A DNA stretch of 64,000 bases from Ehretia macrophylla (GCA_037974665.1 CM075764.1:114204325-114268324), one strand, 5' to 3'; counted from the first letter of the stretch, positions 23,047-34,860 are shown. Notes: generated from the letters alone by a model not told the origin. A program made the numbers and translations.

Positions 23047-24100
23047 ATGGCTGGCCCTAGTACCCGCACTATTAATAGAAGCGGTGAACACCAAGAGACT
23101 GGAGATGCTTATCAAACTAATCCCGGCATGGCTATGTTTAATATGATGGCGAATGCCATGGATCGCGTGTCGCGAGTGATGGAACGTCAAGATGCACGTG
23201 AAGCAAACAACAATAACAACAGGAATGATGGTAACCATGGGAGAAATAGCAGAATGCGGGAGTTCCTTGACTTTCGCCCGTCCAAATTCCACGGGAAAGC
23301 TGATGATGAGAAAGCAGAGGCTTGGCTGTCTGAGATAAAGAGGATTTTCAGGCCACTTGACTATACTGATGAAGAAAAGGTGGAGTTCGTTGTGTTTATG
23401 TTGCACGGGGATGCTGAGCATTGGTGGTACACTATGGAGGCCCTTTGGGAAACTGATCATACACCTCGCTTGTAGGGTAATTTCGTTAAGGCATTCAATG
23501 AGAAATACGTACCTGCAGTTTCCAGGCAGAGGCGGATTGAGGAATTCATGCACTTGATCCAGGGTAACATGACGGTGGCCCAGTACGAGGCTCGTTTTGA
23601 CCGACTGTCCCGTTATGCTCAATACATGGTCAGTACCCCTGAGGCAAAGATGTGGAAATTTACGAATGGATTGAGGCCAGAAATCCAAGACCAGTTGGCT
23701 TCGCATGACTTTACTACCTATTATGCTCTTCTTGCGGCTGCCTCCCGAGTTGAGAAGAGGAAACTTGATAGAGCCGGTTCAAGCCAGCCAAACAAGAAAC
23801 CATATCAGCCTCTAGGTCAACAGAGGAAATTCCAGAGTCAGAGTCGCAGTCAGGGCCAGAGCCAGAACAGACCAGTTAATAACCGTGGCCCGACTAAAGC
23901 ACCATTAGCCTCTTCCACCTGCGGATCCACAGGTAGTTCACCTACTACTCAGTCTATCAACTGTTCTTACTGTGACAAGAAGGGTCATACCGAGGCCCAG
24001 TGCTGGAAGAAGTCAGGACGATGTGTGCGGTGTGGAAGTAATGAACATTAGATCAAGGATTGCCCTAAATGGCAAGGAGGACAAAATTAAGTTAAACCAG
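23047..24100 (+). pseudogene. gag: gag: capsid region and zinc knuckle
   Basis: Begins MAGPST, with an Asn-rich stretch near residues 55-62 and then the retrotransposon gag domain (REFLDFRPSKFHG, AEAWLSEI, DYTDEEKV). After a Trp-to-stop change at 23473 the frame continues through QGNMTVAQYEARFDRL to a Gln/Ser-rich linker. A zinc knuckle of the CX2CX4HX4C form lies at 23962-24003 (CSYCDKKGHTEAQC). A second, CVRCGSNEH, is cut by a stop at 24049. The protein would coat the RNA and form the particle in the cytoplasm. Confidence 0.88.
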
Positions 24101-24179
24101 CTGGTAGAGGCAAGACTCCAATTCCTAGATTTCAGGCCCGAGCTTATGCTATTGAGTTCGAGGAGCTTCCAGAGGAAAC

Positions 24180-24620
24180 CGCTGTTGTTGAAGGTACATT
24201 CTTGATACTAAATCAACCTGTTAAGGTGCTAATTGATCCAGGTGATACTCATTCATTTATTACTCCCTTATGTGTGCAATGTGTGAAGCTACGAGTTATA
24301 TGTTTGCCTTACGAAGTAGAAGTTGGTACTCTGATGGGTTCTAAACTTGTTACTAGCTCAGCTTGTAAAGCATGTAAAATCTAAATTAAAGATAGGGAAT
24401 TCTCAGCCAATCTTATTGTATTACCCTTTCGAGACTATGAAGTCATCTTAGGGATGGACTGGTTGGCAAAGCATCATGCCCAACTAGATTGCCAGACGAA
24501 GATTGTAACATTCCAGATACCTGGTCAACCAATATTAGATGTAATGGGTTGAAGAGACTTCACCGGGATTTCCATTATTTCACCTTCGAAAGCAGTGAAG
24601 TCCTTGAGAAAAGGATGTAG
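24180..24620 (+). pseudogene. Retroviral-type aspartic protease region
   Basis: The active-site motif reads LIDPGDTHSF, with the catalytic Asp at 24235. The second element has Ala where this copy has Asp after the Gly. Downstream are LVTSSACKACKI and VILGMDWLAKHHAQLDC, the typical C-terminal part of plant chromovirus proteases. Stops at 24382 (Gln codon) and 24550 (Arg codon) interrupt it. It would have cut the polyprotein. Confidence 0.82.
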
Positions 24621-24663
24621 CGGATACTTAGCTTACCTCATCAACAAGCCGTCGGATAAAGCT

Positions 24664-26046
24664 TAGTTGGAAAAGATGCCAGTGATTAAAGATTATACGG
24701 ATGTGTTTCCAGAAGAATTGTCCGGTTTACCCCCAAATTAGGAGATCGAGTTCATTATAGAATTACTGCCTGGTACCCAGCCGATATCTAAAGCTCCCTA
24801 TCGTATGGCACCAGCCGAGCTACAAGAACTGAAGGACCAATTGCCAGGATTGTTGAAGAAGGGGTTTGTTCAACCAAGTTCTTCTCCGTGGGGTGCACCA
24901 GTCCTATTTGTAAAGAAGAAAGACAGAACGTTGAGGCTGTGCATCGATTACTGAGGATTGAACCAAGTGACTGTCAAGAATAAACACCCACTTCCACTGA
25001 TCAACGAGTTGTTTGATCAACTTCAAGGAGCCAAAGTGTATTCGAAGCTCGACTTGAGGCAAGGGTACTATCAGTTGCGGATCAAAAAGGAGGATGTGCC
25101 TAAAACGGCTTTCAGGATGAGATATGGGCACTATGAATATGTGGTGATGCCATTTGGACTAACTAATGCCCCTGCAGCTTTTATGGACCTGATGCACAGG
25201 GTGTTTCAACCCTACTTGGACCAATTTGTGGTGATCTTTATTGATGATATTTTGGTATACTCGAAATCCGAGGCTGAGCATGAACAACATCTGCGATTGG
25301 TATTGCAGAAACTTCGAGAGCATCAATTGTATGCAAAGTTTAGCAAATGTGAATTTTGGTTGCAGCAGATTGCATTTTTGGGGCACATCATATCCCAAGA
25401 GGGAATAGCGGTAGATCTAGCAAAGATAGAAGCAGTGATGTCTTGGAAGAAGCCAGAAAACGTTACGGAGGTTCGAAGTTTTCTTGGTCTAGCCGGCTAT
25501 TATCGGAGGTTCGTGAAGGATTTCTCAAAGATCGCAGGACCGCTTACAAAGCTCACTCAAAAGAAAATGAAGTTCGTGTGGGATGACAAGTGTGAGAACA
25601 GCTTCCAAGAATTGAAGAAGAGATTGACTACTGCACCCGTTCTTGCATTGCCTGAAGGGAGTCAAGGTTTTGTAATCTATAGCGATGCTTCGAAGGAAGG
25701 ACTGGGTTGTGTGTTGATGCAAAATGGTAGAGTGATTGCGTATGCTTCTAGGAAACCGAAGTCGTATGAATTGAACTACCCGACGCATGATTTGGAGTTA
25801 GCGGCTATTGTGTTTGCACTCAAGAAATGGAGGCACTATTTGTGGGGTAACAAGTTTGAGGTGTTTACTGATCAAAAGAGCTTGAAATACTTGTTCTCAC
25901 AAAAAGAGTTGAACATGAGGCAAAGAGGGTGGATGGAGCTTTTGGATGATTATAACTACACAATCAATTATGTGCCCGGTAAGGCAAATGTAGTTGCAGA
26001 TGCCTTAAGTCGGAAAGCGAGCATGGCAAAACTGGAAGTTCAGGTG
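24664..26046 (+). pseudogene. Reverse transcriptase and RNase H
   Basis: Reverse transcriptase begins near [11 protein letters not shown] and carries [22 protein letters not shown] and the catalytic box FIDD at 25237-25248. RNase H follows with SDAS (Asp at 25684), LELAAI and a TD motif at 25867-25872. The usual TDHKS here reads TDQKS. The stretch 24958-26046 is open; stops at 24664, 24739 and 24952 cut the N-terminal part. These enzymes copy the element RNA to DNA and remove the RNA strand. Confidence 0.9.
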
Positions 26047-26049
26047 TAG

Positions 26050-27558
26050 GAGTTGTTAGAGGAAGCATTTCTGTAGAAACCACAATTGACTCAAAAAGGA
26101 TTACTATTTGCCACTACACAAGTTCAATCGACCTTGTTGTCTGAATTGCGAAAGGCTCAACAAAAGGACCAACAATTTCAGAAGATTAAAGAAAGCAACA
26201 TAGATTTCAAGTTTCATGATGATGGTATTTGGAGGTTCAGGAATCGAATTTGTGTTCCTAATGATCCAGAGTTGAAAAATAAGATTCTTGAAGAAGCCCA
26301 TAATTCAAGATACAATATTCACCCCGGCAGAACAAAGATGTACTGGAATTTGAAGCAACACTATTGGTGGAATAACATGAAGAGAGAGATTGCGGAGTTT
26401 GTGGCACGGTGTTTGACTTGCCAGAGAGTCAAAGCGGAACATCAACGACCAGCAGGTTTACTTCAGCCGTTGGAAATTCCTCAATGGAAATGGGAACATA
26501 TAACTATGGACTTTGTCATGGACCTGCCCAGGTCACAAAAGGGTCATGACACCGTTTGGGTCATAGTGGATAGATTGACCAAGTCAGCACACTTCTTACC
26601 GATGAACAAGGAGGATAGTCTTGAGAAATTGAGAGATATGTATGTGGCGGATATTGTAAGATTGCACGGGATTCCTGTGAGTATTGTACCAGATAGGGAT
26701 CCTCATTTTACTTCCCGATTTTGAAAAATATTGCAAGAAGCTTTGGGAACGAAGTTGAGTTTCAGCACGGCTTATCACCCTCAGACTGATGGACAATCTA
26801 AGAGAACTATTTAGATTCTGGAAGATATGCTGAGAGCGTGTGTTTTAGACTTCGGAAAAGGTTGGGAAAAATATATGTCTCTAGCGGAGTTTGCTTATAA
26901 TAACAGTTATCAGGCCACTATCGGGATGGCCCCATTTGAGGCATTATATGGACGTAAGTGTCGATCCCCAATTTACTGGGATGAAGTAGGTGAGACGAAG
27001 ACTTTTGACCCGACCTTTCTACCAGAACTTATGAAGACTGTTGATAATGTCCACCTCATCCGGAAACGGATGCTTACAGCCCAAAGCAGGCAGAAAAGTT
27101 ATGCAGACCAACGGAGACGGAGTCTAGAGTTTGAGGTCGGCGACAAGGTGTTCTTGAAGATATCACCTCGGAGGGGATTGATTAAACACGGCAAGGGTGG
27201 AAAGTTAAGCCCGAGGTTTGTAGGACCATTTGAGATAATTGAGAAGGTTGGCAAATTGGCGTATCGCCTGGAACTACCCCAAAACCTCTCCAATATTCAC
27301 GACGTCTTTCATGTTTCAATGCTACGGAAGTATCACCCTGATCCATCACATATCTTGGAGCCAGAGCTGTTGCAGCTTCGGGAAAACTTGTCTTATGAAG
27401 AGAAGCCCATTCGGATCCTAGACCAGCAAGATCGGGAGTTGCGCAACAAATCTATACCGATGGTGAAAGTGTTGTGGGATCACCATGGAGTTGAAGAAGT
27501 GACGTGGGAAAGGCGAGACCAGATGGAGCAGCAGTATCCAGCATTATTTCAAAGGTAA
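26050..27558 (+). pseudogene. Integrase with chromodomain-like C terminus
   Basis: The zinc-binding segment ends in CLTCQ (26410-26421). In the D,D35E core the first Asp is in MDFVMDLP (26509) and the second at 26692. The third position (26800-26802) is Lys instead of Glu, so the active site is broken as well as interrupted by stops at 26722 and 26812. The C terminus has SPRFVGPFEI and, near 27460-27540, VKVLWDHHGVEEVTWE, the chromodomain-like tail of Tekay/Del chromoviruses that is thought to steer insertion to heterochromatin. Its own insertion in a 5S spacer fits that. Confidence 0.9.
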
Positions 27559-27586
27559 AAGTTGAATTTCAGGACAAAATTCTTTT

Positions 27587-27599
27587 AAGGAGGGGAGGA
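27587..27599 (+). other. Polypurine tract
   Basis: AAGGAGGGGAGGA sits immediately before the 3' LTR. This is the expected second-strand primer. Confidence 0.9.
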
Positions 27600-30500
27600 T
27601 GTGAGGCCCGACCTCGATTTATGTGCGATACCTCATTTCGTGTGCCCTGACCTAGATTTGCATGCATTGACCTAGGTTTAAGAGTCGTGTTTCATTTTGT
27701 GTGCCTTGCATCGAATTATGTGCATACATTTAGGGTTGCGTGCATTTACTTGGAAAATGTGCATTCGTCTCGTAGGTCGTGCCTTACCTCGTAGTACGTA
27801 CCTTAAACCTAGGAAAGCGTGCCCACACGCTAATCAAGAAAGCATCTTACACGAAGTACTATATCATTAATTAATCCTACAAACTCCACTAACTAATATT
27901 AAATTGCTAATTCAACTCACTAGAAGACGAAATCTCACAAAAAACTAGACATTCTTATTCTTTATTCCTTATTCTTTTGCACATCCCAAACACACAATTA
28001 AATAATGCTCAAAAGATGACAAAAATTCAGAATTTTGCAAGCCTTGGCCAACCACTTTTTGCATTTGTGCTTGCTTTGCATAATTCAAAATTAACCCTAG
28101 ACATCCTATGACAAGCTCATGACAAATCACTTCAAAAATGCATAAAAAAATGAAACCAAAGCTCCACAATCTCGACACACTCAAATTGCCCATGCTAGAC
28201 AATTCAAAAAACATGCTCTTGAAGACACAAAAATAAGAATTTTCAAGGCCCTAGGCCGACACATGCATCAACTCTTCAAGCTTTTCATTTTCTCTCATTA
28301 TTTCTCTCTTTCTCTCATTTCTCTCACTCTTTCTCTCATTTCTTCTCTCTCTCTCGGCCTTGGCTGCAATTGTAGACTCCATAGCCTAAGCTCATAATCC
28401 TAAGGTTCTTCAAGACATGCAAGCCACCAAGGAACTCGACCAAGCAAGCTTATAGCAAAAGAAACATGCATACAAGCTCTTAGAACCTTCATTCGGCCCT
28501 TAGGTATGTTGTTAGCTTCCATTTCATTTTCTTTGTGTTCTAACCACATGTACCTACTAAGGACATGGTAACTTAGCTAGGAATTAGAGAATCGCAAGTT
28601 GTCTCTTGGCTAAGCAAGGAAAAAGGATGACCTTGTGCATCATCAAGAGTTTTGTGCATCTTCATTGTTGTCTTGCTAAGGTGAGGGCTAAAACTCTTTC
28701 GAAAAGCTTTCACAAACCACATGCATGCCTTTAAATGTCTATTTTTACCTCTTAACTTGTGATATATGTGTGTACATGAGCTTTTGTGAGCATGCAAGGC
28801 AAGATATTTGTCTAGAATGCGAAGATAGGTGAAATTGCATAAATGGACAGTCTTCTGACTTGTTGGAGCGAAGTGATTTTGACAAGGTAAATGATGCTTA
28901 AAATGTGTGAAATTTGGAAGGTGACTATTTTTGCCAGTTCTGCGAATTTTTTGTAGAAATAGGCCAAAGCTAATTTTGACTCTAATGTCCCCAAAATGGC
29001 AAAACATCGAAAGATGTCCAAATCTGGAAAATCTGGAAAAATGAAGCAGGTTTTGGCAAATTCACTGTCCTTGTAGAACGAACTAGTTTTGACTTAGTAA
29101 ATGATATCCCAAATGCATTAAATTTGGTATGATACTATATTTTTCAGTTATGGACATTTTTGTCAGAAATAGACTTAGGCTAAATCTGACCCTAAAGTCC
29201 TCACAAATGACAAGTCTTGAAATGTGTGCAAATCTGGACAGTTTTGCGTAGTCACACGGTTTTGGCTATAACTCTTGAACCCGAACTCCAAATGATGCGA
29301 GGTTTGTTTCTGGATTTAGTTCACTCCTTAAGATTTAATTTGACATTTTTTTCACTGGAATTGGATATTGTTTTCTTGTCTCAATGATTGTGAGAAAACA
29401 GACCATTGCAGTGAGGTTTTCATCTAGTGATATACTTTGAAAATTATTGTAACTTCTCTTGTTGTATTAAATGCTTGGGATTGTGGCACTTGGATGTTGT
29501 GTGGACTGTTTTGAATGCTTGAGGGTGTTTTAATTAATCGATGCATGGCTTGAGTTTAATTACGTGACAACTTGGGGCTTAATCGCACGGGTGAGCATGA
29601 ATTGAAACCCTAATGACTAGGAAAACTCGCTAAGTGTTGATCCTATGAATATCGTGTTTAATTATGTGATTAGTAGGCTGCCCGTAGTTGCCCTTATAGC
29701 CCTAAATGTGGTTCCGATGATTACATGTTGACAAGTAGGCCTTTCTTGCACCCGGTCCCACGTAAACGTCGTTGCATGTTGTATGATCTTATTATTTGAT
29801 TACGTGAACTTTGAAATGAGTTATATGACTTGATTTACATGCGTTACATGGCTGCCCGTTTAATATTCATATAACTCCATGTGCTTTACAAGTGAAATTA
29901 CCTGTCATATCGTGCCTCGCGTGTTCACTTGTCAATGTGCAATCTTATGACTGCTCGGAGGCAACCTACTTTGTTGTCCTCCTAATGTGATATATTAAAT
30001 GTCATAAATATACATTGCATACAAGGTTGCAACCTTTCATTCTGGCGTGGTAGCGTTTCACGCACACCGGGCAGCATCGGGTTTGCCGGTGCAACCGTGA
30101 CTACCATTGTCCAATTCCCTCTCTCGCTTGGGGGTTAGACTTCCTTGGAGAGTTGGGTTGTAGGATTTCGGAGTACACCATTTGGCGTGATAAGGGGATG
30201 ATTTGAAGTCGGCCGCAACAACTGATACTGGAAACGAACTGAGAGCAAAAGCTCACCGTATCCTTTTTATTATGTGTATAAGTACTCTCGCTTGGTTCCT
30301 AGAGGACCTCGGGGAGGAAAGATGGGTAATTGTGTTCTTTTATTTTTATATTACATTATGAACTTACTTGTGATATATGTCATGTTTGCAAAAAGGGTTT
30401 TCATAAGTTGAACCGGAAAAAGAGTTTCAAAACGTATTTCTCGTTCCCCCTCGCTGAGTTCATAAGGACTCACCCTCTGTTATCATCTCAGGTGAAGAAG

Positions 30501-31183
30501 ACCAGGAACAGGTACCCGAGGACAACGTGCCTTTTGATGATTCCTTGGAATGATTGCTTGCCCTACGTGCCTTACGTGACTATGGCCATTTTGTGAACGA
30601 TATGTTGCTTGAAGACTATATCGTATGTTGCTTGTTATTGTATTGTAAATGACCCCCGTTGTAATTTGGGGTCTAATTTTGGGTTGTACTGATCATAACT
30701 AGATAGACACTCTTATGGTCGTTTTTGTTATCGCTACTGGTTAGTATCTATCGCAGGCTTATGAAGTATCAGGTAAAGGATTAAGTAAAATGAATCTATC
30801 CAATCTTAAGCAGGTACTCATTGGTAGACTAAGATCAACAGGTACTTTTGTAACAAGGATTAACAAACAAACGAGACATAGTCATCATGCTAGGTTGTTA
30901 ATCAAACGAGACTTCAAGATAACTAGTAGGCGTTTCGATTGGTGATAAATAGTAATCTTATTTGGAAATGAAATTGAGATTGAAGGTTTCGAGGCGTTTA
31001 GAGAATTGGGCCAAACTCAAGAGCCCAATTACAGCCGTTATGCTGCTGGTTTTCCGGGAAACTTGTGGAGTTTAGGCTAAACGTTAAGTGTTAAACTTTC
31101 ATGAACGATTAAGTACGTGATATGATTTGAATGTTTAGATCACACCCTAGTCTAACCTTTATAGGTCGGGTTGGGGCGTGACA
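27600..31183 (+). repeat. 3' LTR of the first Tekay-like element
   Basis: 3584 bp, beginning TGTGAGGCCC and ending GGGGCGTGACA, followed directly by 5S spacer. It matches the 5' LTR throughout. A block near 31040-31065 differs by several adjacent changes from the 5' copy, although its surroundings are nearly identical. Confidence 0.93.
30491..30553 (+). other. Short acidic reading frame in the 3' LTR
   Basis: Identical to the frame at 22071-22133, with the same acceptor-like ATCTCAG in front. Being downstream of pol, this copy could serve as a last exon of a spliced transcript, if it is used at all. Confidence 0.3.
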
Positions 31184-31453
31184 GCTGTGCCTGTTTTCAG
31201 AGCCCAAAATTGAACGTTTCATCAGTTTCAGGCCACTTTTCTTCTTTTTACGTTGTTTTTCTTGTCCCGAATCGTACATCGTGAGCCGCGAAAAGGACGA
31301 CAACCTAACTCGCGGGACATTAAAGGGCCCTACAACACATCGATATCACGTCTTGCGAGGATGCTGCGTTGTTGAAGAGGATGGGTTTTGGTTAAGCCCA
31401 TTGGGCCTTTTGAATGGGCCATCTCTTTGGGCTGGGACTGTGAACAGTCAACA

Positions 31454-31459
31454 CATAAG
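31454..31459 (+). promoter_or_regulatory. External 5S promoter motif, representative copy
   Basis: CATAAG at -28 to -23 of copy 27 stands where Arabidopsis 5S genes have their TATA-like element. Most units keep it. Some read CATATG, CATTAG or TAAAAG. Confidence 0.55.
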
Positions 31460-31481
31460 GGATTTGCCCCCTCAACATGAT

Positions 31482-31601
31482 GGGTGCGATCATACCAGTA
31501 CTAATGCACCGGATCCCATCAAAACTCCGAAGTTAAGCGTGCTTGGGCGAGAGTAGTACTAAGATGGGTGACCCCCTGGGAAGTCCTCGTGTTGCACCCC
31601 C
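31482..31601 (+). rRNA. 5S rRNA gene copy 27 of 58
   Basis: One of the three best preserved copies, with three changes: C18T, G41A, G81A. Only G81A touches the internal promoter. It is the first gene after the first retrotransposon. The base before the gene is T instead of the usual C. Confidence 0.96.
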
Positions 31602-31602
31602 C

Positions 31603-31617
31603 TTTTCAATTTTTTTG
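31603..31617 (+). terminator. Pol III terminator, representative copy
   Basis: TTTT followed by CAA and a run of seven to eight T, directly behind copy 27. Nearly all units carry the same TTTTC plus longer T run, which is sufficient for RNA polymerase III termination. Confidence 0.8.
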
Positions 31618-32159
31618 GCCCCAGTTAGCCTTGCCAAGATTCTTGATCCATCACATTTCTATTACCGAATCCCACGGCCCCTTGGGCAAGACAACTTCGC
31701 TTCACGTGGAGGCTAGGCTCGCAAACCGAGGGCTTAAGGCCTGTGACCAAGTCTCTATCACTCTGGTGCCCATAACTTTTGATCCGTAAGGAGTTACGTG
31801 GTGCACAGCATACCGTTGGAAATCTTTTCGAGAGCTCATGACAGGGGCAGTAAGCCTACTCGGCTGCGCCTATTTACGGAGCCCAAAATCAAACGTTTTC
31901 ATCAATTTCGGGCCACTTTTCTTCTTTTTGTGCTTTTTTCCGTCGCGTATCGTACGTCGTGAGCCACGAAAAGGAAGACAACCTAACTCGCGGGACATTA
32001 GAGGGCCCTACAATGCGTCTATATCACGTCCTGTGAGGATGCTGCGTTGTTGAAGCGAATGGGTTTTCGTTAAGCCCATGGGGCCTTTTGAATGGGCCAT
32101 CTCTCTGGGCTGGGACTGTGAATCGTCAACATAAAAGGGATTTGTGCCCTCAACATGAC

Positions 32160-32279
32160 GCGTGTGATCATACCAACACTAATGCACCGGATCCCATCAG
32201 AACTCCGAAGTTAAGCGTGGTTAGGTTAGAGTTGTACTAGGATGGGTGACCCCTTGGGAAGTCCTTGTGTTGCACCTCC
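32160..32279 (+). rRNA. 5S rRNA gene copy 28 of 58
   Basis: Full length, about ten changes clustered at 61-74 (C61G, G64A, C67T, G68T, A74T), plus G2C, C6T, G17A, C95T, C107T. The intermediate element is lost. Confidence 0.92.
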
Positions 32280-32838
32280 TTTTCAATTTTTTTTGCCCCG
32301 GTTAGCCTTGCCAAGATGCTTAATCCATCACTTTTCTATTACCAAATCCTACAGTACCTTGGGCAAGACAACTTTACTTCACGTGGAGGTTGGGCCCACA
32401 AACCGAGGGCTTGGGGCCTGTGACCAGGTCTTTGTCGCTCCAATGCCCTTTACTTTTGATCCATAAGGAGTTACGCAGCACACAGCATACCGTTAGAAAT
32501 CTCTCCGAGAGCTCTACGAAGGGGGAAGCAAGCCTATTATGCAGCACCTGTTTTCAGAGCCCAAAATTGAACATTTTCATCAGTCTCGGGCCACTTTTCT
32601 TCTTTTTGCGCTATTTTTCTATCCCGGATAGTACGTCATGAGCTGTGAAAAGGACGAAAACCTAACTCGCGCGATATTAGAGGGCCCTACAATATGTCGA
32701 TATCACATCTTGCGAGGATGTTGCGTTGTTGAATCACATGGGTTGTCGTTAAGCCCATGGGGCCTTTTGAACGGGCCATCTCTCTGGGTTGGGACTGTGA
32801 ACCGTCAACACATAAGGGATTTGCGCCCTCAACATGAC

Positions 32839-32958
32839 AGGTGCGATCATACCAGTACTAATGTACCGGATCCCATCAGAACTCTGAAGTTAAGCGTGTT
32901 TGGGTGAGAGTAGTACTAGGATGGGTGACCCCCAGGGAAGTCCTCGTGTTGCACCCCA
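32839..32958 (+). rRNA. 5S rRNA gene copy 29 of 58
   Basis: Full length, seven changes: G1A, C18T, C26T, C47T, C61T, C67T, T96A. It is the only member of the T96A subfamily I see right of the first retrotransposon. Confidence 0.93.
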
Positions 32959-33519
32959 CTTTTCAATTTTTTTTGGCCCGGTTAGCCTTGCCCAGATGCT
33001 TTATCCATCACATTTCCATTACGGAACCCCACGACACCTTCGGCAAGACAACTTCGCTTCATGTGGAGGATGGGCTAGCAAACCGTGGTCTTGGGGCCTG
33101 TGACCAGGTCTCTGTCGCTCCGGTGCCCATTACTTTTGATCCGTAATGAGTTACGCGGTGCACAACATACCGTTGGAAAGTCATCCAAGAGCTCTACGAA
33201 GGGGGAAGCAAGCCTGCTTGGCTGTGCCAATTTTCAGAGCCCAAAATCGAACGTTTTCATTAGTTTCGGGCCACTTTTCTTCTTTTTTGGCTTTTTTTTA
33301 ATCTCGGATCGTACATTGTGAGCCGCAAAAAGGACGACAACCTAACTCGCGGGACATTAGAGGGCCCTACAACGCGTCGATATTATGTCTTGTGGAGGAT
33401 GCCACGTTGTTGAATTAGATGGGTTGTCGTTAAGCCCATTGGGCCTTTTGAATGGGCCATCTCTCTGGGCTGGGACTGTGAACAGTCAACACATAAGGGA
33501 TTTGCGCCCTCGACATGAC

Positions 33520-33639
33520 GGGTGCGATCATACCAGTACTAATGCACCGGATTCCATTAGAACTCCGAAGTTAAGCGTGCTTGGGCGAGAGTAGTACTAG
33601 GATAGGTGACCCCTTGGGAAGTCCTCGTGTTGCAGCCCC
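33520..33639 (+). rRNA. 5S rRNA gene copy 30 of 58
   Basis: Full length, six changes: C18T, C34T, C39T, G85A, C95T, C116G. Confidence 0.94.
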
Positions 33640-34184
33640 CTTTTCAATTCTTTTTGCTCTGGTTAGCTTTGCCCAGATGCTTTATCCATCACATTTCAAT
33701 TAAAGAATGCCACGGCACCTTGGGCAAGACAACTTCATTTCACATGGAAGCTGGGCCAACAAACCGAGGGCTTGGGGCCTATGACCAGGTCTCTGTCGCT
33801 CCGGAGCCCATAACATTGAATCCGTAAGGAGTTACGCGGTGCACAGCATACCGTTGGAAAGCTCTCCGAGAGCTCTACGATAGGGGAAACAAGTTTCCTC
33901 GGTTGTGCCTATTTTTAAAACCCAAAATCGAACATTTTCATCAGTTTCGGGCCACTCGTTTGTCCCAGCCCGGCTAGTACGTCGTGTGCCGCAAAATGGA
34001 CGAAAACCTAACTCGCGGGACATTACAAGGCATTACAACACGTCGATATCACGTCTTGCAAGGATACTGTGTTGTTGACACGGATGGGTTGTTGTTAGGC
34101 CCATTGGACCTTTTGAATGAGCCATCTCTCTAGGCTGGGACTGTGAACCATCAACACATAAGGGATTTGCGCCCTCAACATGAC

Positions 34185-34303
34185 GGGTGCGATCATACCA
34201 GTACTAATGCACCGAATCCCATAAGAACTCCAAAGTTAAGTGTGCTTGGCCAAGGTAGTACTAGGATAAGTGACCCCTTGGGAAGTCCTCGTGTTGCACC
34301 CCC
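34185..34303 (+). rRNA. 5S rRNA gene copy 31 of 58, damaged
   Basis: Near full length but one base is lost at 66-70 (TTGGCCAAGG), with C18T, G31A, C39A, G48A, C57T, G85A, G86A and C95T. The A box, intermediate element and C box are all altered. An unusual run of C follows the gene. Confidence 0.9.
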
Positions 34304-34860
34304 CCCCCCCTTCTCAATTTCTTTTGCCCCGGTTAGCGTTGCCAAGATGCTTTATCCATCACATTTCTATTACCGAATCCCACGGCACCTTGGGCAAGAC
34401 AACTTCGCTTCACGTGGAGGCTGGGCCAACAAACCGAGGGCTTGGGGCTTGTGACCAGGTCTCTATCGCTTCGGAGCCCATAACTTTTGATCCGTAAGGA
34501 GTTAGGCAGCGCACAGCATACCTTTGAAAAGTTCTAAGAGAGCTCTACGACGGGGGCAACAAGCCTGCTCGGCTATGCCTATTTTTGAAGCTAAAAATTG
34601 AACATTTTCAACAGTTTCGGGCCACTTTTCTTCTTTTTGCGCTATTTTTTCATCCCGAATCGTACGTCGTGAGTGGCGAAACGGACGACAACCTAAGTCA
34701 CGGGGGCCCTACAACGCGTCGATATCACATCCTATGAGGATACTGTGTTGTTGAAGCGGATGGGTTATCGTTAAGCCCATTGGGCCTTTTGAATGGGCCA
34801 TCTCTCTGGGCTGGGACTGTGTACTATCAACACATAAGGGATTTGCGCCCTCTACATGAC

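Larger units (their letters stand above)
23047..27558 (+). pseudogene. gag-pol polyprotein gene, one frame with twelve premature stops
   Basis: One frame of 1503 sense codons runs from the gag ATG to TAA at 27556 with no frameshift. Premature stops lie at 23473, 24049, 24088, 24382, 24550, 24664, 24739, 24952, 26047, 26074, 26722 and 26812. Set against the second element, most replace Trp, Gln or Arg codons by single C-to-T or G-to-A changes, the mark of methylated DNA. The absence of indels shows how recent or how purely deamination-driven the decay is. Confidence 0.93.
19169..31183 (+). mobile_element. Ty3/gypsy chromovirus (Tekay/Del-like), complete but inactive
   Basis: The 12.0 kb element has two long LTRs, a primer binding site for initiator tRNA-Met, gag and pol in the order protease, reverse transcriptase, RNase H, integrase, a chromodomain-like C terminus, and a polypurine tract (27587-27599). 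The termini read TA/TG to ACA. Flanking ACTGC (19164-19168) and GCTGT (31184-31188) fit a 5 bp target duplication with two transitions. Removing the element and one duplication restores a 682 bp 5S unit. Coding lies in one frame but has twelve premature stops, so any mobility needs help from other elements. Assignment to Tekay/Del rests on the RT and integrase types, the chromodomain and the LTR length. Confidence 0.9.

Noticed and set aside
23041-23706. 221-codon minus-strand frame over gag of the first element
   Set aside because: It is antisense to gag, which has clear domain motifs, so it is a shadow frame.
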